Shown here: piece by piece, positions 4,909 through 8,810 of the stretch
Layout: every line of letters begins with the position of its first letter
Numbering within the stretch: the first letter of the stretch is position 1
Source of the DNA: Flavobacteriales bacterium
GTDB taxonomy: Bacteria > Bacteroidota > Bacteroidia > Flavobacteriales > UA16
Assembly: GCA_002683735.1 (NCBI GenBank)
Contig: NYTZ01000156.1
Span: forward strand, 1 to 8,810
Length of the DNA stretch: 8,810 nt
Direction of reading: 5' to 3'
Position numbers and translations under genes: made by a program
Notes under the pieces: generated by a model
Seen by the model: only the letters and a program-made list of their open reading frames with translations
Told to the model about the DNA's origin: nothing
Database searches by the model: none

Positions 4909-7900
4909 ATGCGCCGAACTCCTTGCTCTGTTGCTTCTTTCGTATCGATGTTGACCGCCTTGATGGCGGTTGGAACGGGCCTTGCCCAATCTGCGCCTCA
5001 GTCGGTGGACCGTGGGGTGTTCAAATGGGTGCCCAAGGAAATGGGAGACGTGCCGGCGTGGGCCGCACTGATGTATTCCGGCACCGATGATTTCGAGGCG
5101 GTGGTCGACCAGCGGGCTGCGTGGTGGTTGAGCCGGACTTATGAGAAGACCCTGCACGAGCGGAATTTCAAGCATTGGCTGATGCACGTTGAGCATCGCG
5201 TGGGGCCGGATGGCCGCATTCGAGATGCGGGAGAATGGGCGGCGACAGAGTTCGAAGCCGGAGGCGGCGTGGCCGGCCAGCTAGCCCGGCAGGCGGAATC
5301 CGATCCCCAATGGCAGGCCATCGGTCCGTTCGAGACCTACAACAACGGGGAGCAAGGACATTTTCCCGTGTCCTGGCAATGCAACATCTACTGCTTTGAC
5401 CAATGCGCGACGGCGCCCGATGTGGCCCTGGCGGGCATTGAGGCGGGTGGCCTGTTCAAGACGGACGACCGCGGCCTGAACTGGAGTCCGGTGACCCTGT
5501 CGGTGCCGGGTGTGCGCACGGTGACCCAATGCGCCGTGGCGCCGTCGAATGCGGCCACGATGTACTTCGTGTCCAACGACCAGGTCTACGGTTCGACCAA
5601 TTCGGGGTCCACGTGGGATTTGCTCTTCAACCTGGGCTCCTCGGCCAACCAGATGGTGGTTCACCCCTTTGACCCTTCAGTGGTATACGTGGCCACCAAC
5701 AACGGCCTTCGCCGGACCTTGGACGGCGGTGGGACTTGGTCGACCGTGCAGTCGGGCAAGGTGTGGGATGTCCGCTTTCACCCCACGGATGTGACCACGG
5801 TCTATGCGCTCGTCCACGAGACGCTGCCGGAGCGCTGTGCCTTTCACCGGTCCGACGATGGCGGAGCGACATTCTCCCTTTTTGACAGTGGCTATTTCGT
5901 GCCGTCTGATCCGGGAGAGGCCGACGACCACGGTGGCCGTATCGGAACGACTCCGGCCGACCCGGATCGCGTGTACGTCGCGTTAATCGGCAAGGGCAAA
6001 GCCAGCGACACGGGGTGGATCGGGCTCTACCGCAGCAATGACCGCGGCGGCAGTTGGACCAACCCCAACGGACAGGATGGCGCGCCCTATGACGTGGACG
6101 TCCACCCGAGCCTGGCCACCGGCAACATGAACGGAACAGGCATCTACCAAGGGTTCTACGACTTCGCCATGGCGGTTTCCCACGAGGACGCCGATCGGGT
6201 TTGGGTCGGGGTTACCGCCTTGAATGCCACCGACGACGGCGGATTGACCTGGTCGCGGATTGGGGCTTACGGGGCTGGTGCGGACGACATCGGTTGGATC
6301 CACCCCGATATCCAGGACCTCCATGTGCTGGGCGAGGATGTCTGGGTCGCGTCCGATGGGGGATTGAACCACAGTACAGACGAGCTGACGACCCACGAGA
6401 GCCGGAAATACGGCATCTATAACACGACCCTGTGGGGCTTTTCACAGGGTTGGAATACGGATGTTCAGACTGGAGGGCGCTACCACAATGGCAACACCGC
6501 TTTTCGCCAGGACTTCGGTACGGGCCTGCATCTGCGCCTCGGAGGGGCGGAGGCGCCGACAGGTTATGTCAATCCATTGGATGCGAACGAACTCCGCTTC
6601 AGTGACATCGGCGACCTGCGCCTGGGGTCTGGTTTCGATGACGCCCCCAGTGGAATCGGCAACCTCGCGATGTACCCCACGGAGAGCTACGTGGATTCGC
6701 GGTCCAGCGAACTGGTCCGGGATCCGCTTTACGCAGATCACTTGTCCCTCGGCAATGGCAGCGGTTTTTATCGCTCATTCGATGGGGGAGCCAGTTTCGA
6801 GTTGACCCACGATTTCGGAAACGGAACGGTCCTCGAGATTGAGCAAGGCCGGACGGATCGGAACCGGTTTTTCGCCGTGGTCCGCGACGGGGGAAGTTGC
6901 ATCCTCTACCGTTCCGAAAACGGGGGCAGCTCGTGGACGGCCCTGACCGGTTTGCCTGCGGGGTGGAGCAGCATGGAAATCGCGCTGAATCCGGCGGACG
7001 ATGATGAGGTGTGGGCCATCCGCGCCGACGATGATGACATCCGTCGGTCCATGGACGGAGGCACGATCTGGGCCAACCCCGGGCAGGGATTGACCGACGG
7101 ACTTCAAGGCCACGCCTTGCGCGATGTGGTGTGCCTCGGCGATGCTGGAACGGTGGTGGTGTCCACGACCGGAGCCCTTCACCGTGCTGCGGATGCGATG
7201 GGGTGGAGCGCCTTCGGAACGGGCCTTCCCGCCCGGTGGGCGCCGTTCGAGTGTTTGCCGTTCCACCGCGACGCAGTCCTGCGGGTGGGCGACAAGGGCA
7301 AAGGCATCTGGCAGGCTGACTTCCCGTTCACGCCGTCGCCCATCGCCCAGCCCATGACGGCCAACCCTGAGGTGTATTGTTCCGGGGATTCGGTGCGGTT
7401 TGCCTGTCACAGCATCCTCGTCCACGAGGGGGCGACCTGGCAATGGTCCTTTGATCCTCAGCCTGCGTTCGTCTCGTCGTCCACGGACCGGAATCCGGTG
7501 GTCATCTTCGGGGAAGGCGGGGCGTACGATGTGACGCTCACCGTGACCGATTCTCAAGGAAACAGCGATTCCAAGACGGTCCCGGCCATGATTGAGGTGG
7601 GCCCGGCCAGCCAGTGCGAGGCGTCCGGGGTGCCCGGGATGGCACTCGAATGCAGCGGATCGACCGGCCACGGATTGACCCATGACCTGGGGTTGCTCAC
7701 CAACACCTTCACCGCCATGGCGTGGGTCCGGCCGGATGGCATCCAGCCCGACTACACGGCCATCGTGATCGCCAGTGGCGCAGGCGGTGGATTCAACTTT
7801 AGACAGAACAACGAGCTTGGCTACCATTGGCCCGGCGGCGCTTGGTGGTGGAGCAGCGGGTTGACGGTGCCGCAGAATCAGTGGTCCCACGTGGCCATGA

Positions 7901-8810
7901 CGGTGGCGCCGGATGGGGTCCGCGTCTACCTCGACGGCGTGGAGGCGCACCACGCGTTCGCCGCCGAGCTGGGCGAGCAGGATGTCCAGTTCCTAGGCAG
8001 TTACCGGGGGTGGGGCAGCCGCAACATGACCGGCGCCCTTGACGAGGTCAAGATCTGGAACCGGACTCTGAGCCGTGAGGAGATCCGCGAACAGCGTCAC
8101 CTGACGCTGGCCCAATCCGAGGTGGAGGCCGACCCGGACCTGGTGGCCTATTATCAATTCAATGAGGACACGCATTTCCTGGTCAACAAGCGCGGCAGTT
8201 CTACCCATGGAACCTTCAGTGGAGGATCGACGTTGGCGGCCTCCACGGCCGTGGTCGGGTCCGGTGTGCTTGACCGTGTGATGGTCGATGGATCCGGCAC
8301 GGTGGCACTGATCAATGTGGGCGGCAGCATCGAGGTGCCGACGGGTGCGGCATCGCCCGGCGGGGAAGTGGTGGTCCACAGGCTCGATCCGGTTCCCCCT
8401 TCGGCGCCCGATCAATTCGTACCCGCTGGCCACTGGGTCGTGGACGAGTACGGTTCGGGAGACTTTGACGCCGAGGTGACGTGGACAATGGGCACGGAGG
8501 ATGGCATGCTCACGCCGTGGGCGGACGGCATGGGGTCCTTGTCGGTGGTCAGCCGGGATCCGCTCGGGCTGGAGCCCTGGACGACACCCTGCGGAACCAT
8601 GACGATGACCGGGTCCACGGCGGACATGGACGCCGGTTGCCTGCCGATGGGCAACGGTCAATTTGCCCTCGTTTCGGACCTCTGTGCATTCGACACCACT
8701 GAGGTGGGCCTGTGCCCCGGCGAAGCCTTCACCTGGGGGAATGAGTCCGTGGAGGAGGCGGGAACCTATTATGCCCTTGGCACGCTCAGCGGAACGTGCC
8801 AGACCCTCGA
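4909..8810 (+). CDS. Large secreted Asp-box (sortilin/BNR-like) protein with PKD and LamG domains, partial at 3' end
   Basis: The frame from ATG 4909 is open to the window edge: 1300 residues and no stop. Residues 1-26 form a signal peptide (cleavage near GLA-Q). An N-terminal module (about 30-165) is Trp-rich and ends in C158-x3-C162-x3-C166. About ten Asp-box-like motifs (S/T-x-D-x-G-x-x-W/F) follow near residues 185, 229, 270, 315, 376, 441, 483, 623, 669 and 714, for example RSNDRGGSWT and RSMDGGTIWA. They indicate Vps10/sortilin- or GH74-like beta-propellers over about 170-800. A PKD-like domain (about 815-893, GAYDVTLTVTDSQGN) and a LamG-like domain (about 910-1095, WSHVAMTVAPDGVRVYLDG and GALDEVKIWNRTLS) come next. 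A final repeat-type module begins with VGLCPGEAFTW (about 1267). Such proteins are typically type IX secretion substrates that act at the surface in adhesion or polymer binding. The sorting domain would lie beyond the window, and no glycosidase catalytic residues could be assigned. Confidence 0.85.
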   Translation, partial: MRRTPCSVASFVSMLTALMAVGTGLAQSAPQSVDRGVFKWVPKEMGDVPAWAALMYSGTDDFEAVVDQRAAWWLSRTYEKTLHERNFKHWLMHVEHRVGPDGRIRDAGEWAATEFEAGGGVAGQLARQAESDPQWQAIGPFETYNNGEQGHFPVSWQCNIYCFDQCATAPDVALAGIEAGGLFKTDDRGLNWSPVTLSVPGVRTVTQCAVAPSNAATMYFVSNDQVYGSTNSGSTWDLLFNLGSSANQMVVHPFDPSVVYVATNNGLRRTLDGGGTWSTVQSGKVWDVRFHPTDVTTVYALVHETLPERCAFHRSDDGGATFSLFDSGYFVPSDPGEADDHGGRIGTTPADPDRVYVALIGKGKASDTGWIGLYRSNDRGGSWTNPNGQDGAPYDVDVHPSLATGNMNGTGIYQGFYDFAMAVSHEDADRVWVGVTALNATDDGGLTWSRIGAYGAGADDIGWIHPDIQDLHVLGEDVWVASDGGLNHSTDELTTHESRKYGIYNTTLWGFSQGWNTDVQTGGRYHNGNTAFRQDFGTGLHLRLGGAEAPTGYVNPLDANELRFSDIGDLRLGSGFDDAPSGIGNLAMYPTESYVDSRSSELVRDPLYADHLSLGNGSGFYRSFDGGASFELTHDFGNGTVLEIEQGRTDRNRFFAVVRDGGSCILYRSENGGSSWTALTGLPAGWSSMEIALNPADDDEVWAIRADDDDIRRSMDGGTIWANPGQGLTDGLQGHALRDVVCLGDAGTVVVSTTGALHRAADAMGWSAFGTGLPARWAPFECLPFHRDAVLRVGDKGKGIWQADFPFTPSPIAQPMTANPEVYCSGDSVRFACHSILVHEGATWQWSFDPQPAFVSSSTDRNPVVIFGEGGAYDVTLTVTDSQGNSDSKTVPAMIEVGPASQCEASGVPGMALECSGSTGHGLTHDLGLLTNTFTAMAWVRPDGIQPDYTAIVIASGAGGGFNFRQNNELGYHWPGGAWWWSSGLTVPQNQWSHVAMTVAPDGVRVYLDGVEAHHAFAAELGEQDVQFLGSYRGWGSRNMTGALDEVKIWNRTLSREEIREQRHLTLAQSEVEADPDLVAYYQFNEDTHFLVNKRGSSTHGTFSGGSTLAASTAVVGSGVLDRVMVDGSGTVALINVGGSIEVPTGAASPGGEVVVHRLDPVPPSAPDQFVPAGHWVVDEYGSGDFDAEVTWTMGTEDGMLTPWADGMGSLSVVSRDPLGLEPWTTPCGTMTMTGSTADMDAGCLPMGNGQFALVSDLCAFDTTEVGLCPGEAFTWGNESVEEAGTYYALGTLSGTCQTL

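Noticed and set aside
4300..5196. A 298-codon open frame on the minus strand opposite the membrane protein gene and the start of the large secreted gene
   Set aside because: It is His/Arg/Gln-rich nonsense spanning two well-supported plus-strand genes and their intergenic gap.
6775..7953. A 392-codon open frame on the minus strand inside the large secreted protein gene
   Set aside because: It is a shadow of the plus-strand frame, which carries Asp-boxes, PKD and LamG motifs; the minus frame has no recognisable domain.
1..8810. CRISPR array, tRNA, rRNA, transposase or phage genes
   Set aside because: No spaced direct repeats, cloverleaf pattern, rRNA-like sequence or DDE/integrase motifs were seen on either strand.

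Overview
The window looks like a chromosomal segment of a high-GC member of the Bacteroidota (probably a Flavobacteriales-type marine or freshwater lineage). The reasons are: a TonB-dependent receptor with an N-terminal carboxypeptidase-regulatory-like domain; a DUF4476 protein; a very large secreted Asp-box/PKD/LamG protein of the kind exported by type IX secretion; near-absence of Shine-Dalgarno sequences; and promoter -7 elements of the TAnnTTG / TAnnTTTG kind. No rRNA, tRNA, CRISPR array, insertion sequence or phage gene was seen.

Layout. (1) 47-2051, minus strand: a two-gene unit. The first gene (1491-2051) encodes an exported protein with a methionine-rich tandem repeat and a C-terminal DUF4476 domain. 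Six bases downstream comes a TonB-dependent receptor (102-1484) with a CxxC motif in its plug. The receptor is not intact: receptor-like sequence stops near residue 350, at a run of six C, and a different reading frame (to position 47) then carries the C-terminal end of an unrelated small protein. (2) 2052-2768: a short-gene region with a possible 41-residue plus-strand ORF, a 56-residue minus-strand lipoprotein, and a 56-residue plus-strand basic protein. (3) 2769-4019, minus: a SxxK serine hydrolase of the beta-lactamase/class C family, probably a lipoprotein. (4) 4114-4872, plus: a TMEM164/YwaF-type integral membrane protein, divergent from the hydrolase. (5) 4909 to beyond the window end, plus: a secreted multidomain protein, open for at least 1300 residues without a stop, with an N-terminal module, about ten Asp-box motifs in beta-propeller-like blades, a PKD-like domain, a LamG-like domain and the start of a further module.

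How the genes relate. The DUF4476/receptor pair shares an operon and may act together at the cell envelope; the Met-rich repeat plus the plug cysteines suggest a metal ligand, perhaps copper, but that is inference. The hydrolase, membrane protein and giant secreted protein have separate promoters and no obvious joint pathway. Several start codons lie only 3-6 bases after a -7-like element, so many mRNAs here are probably leaderless or nearly so.
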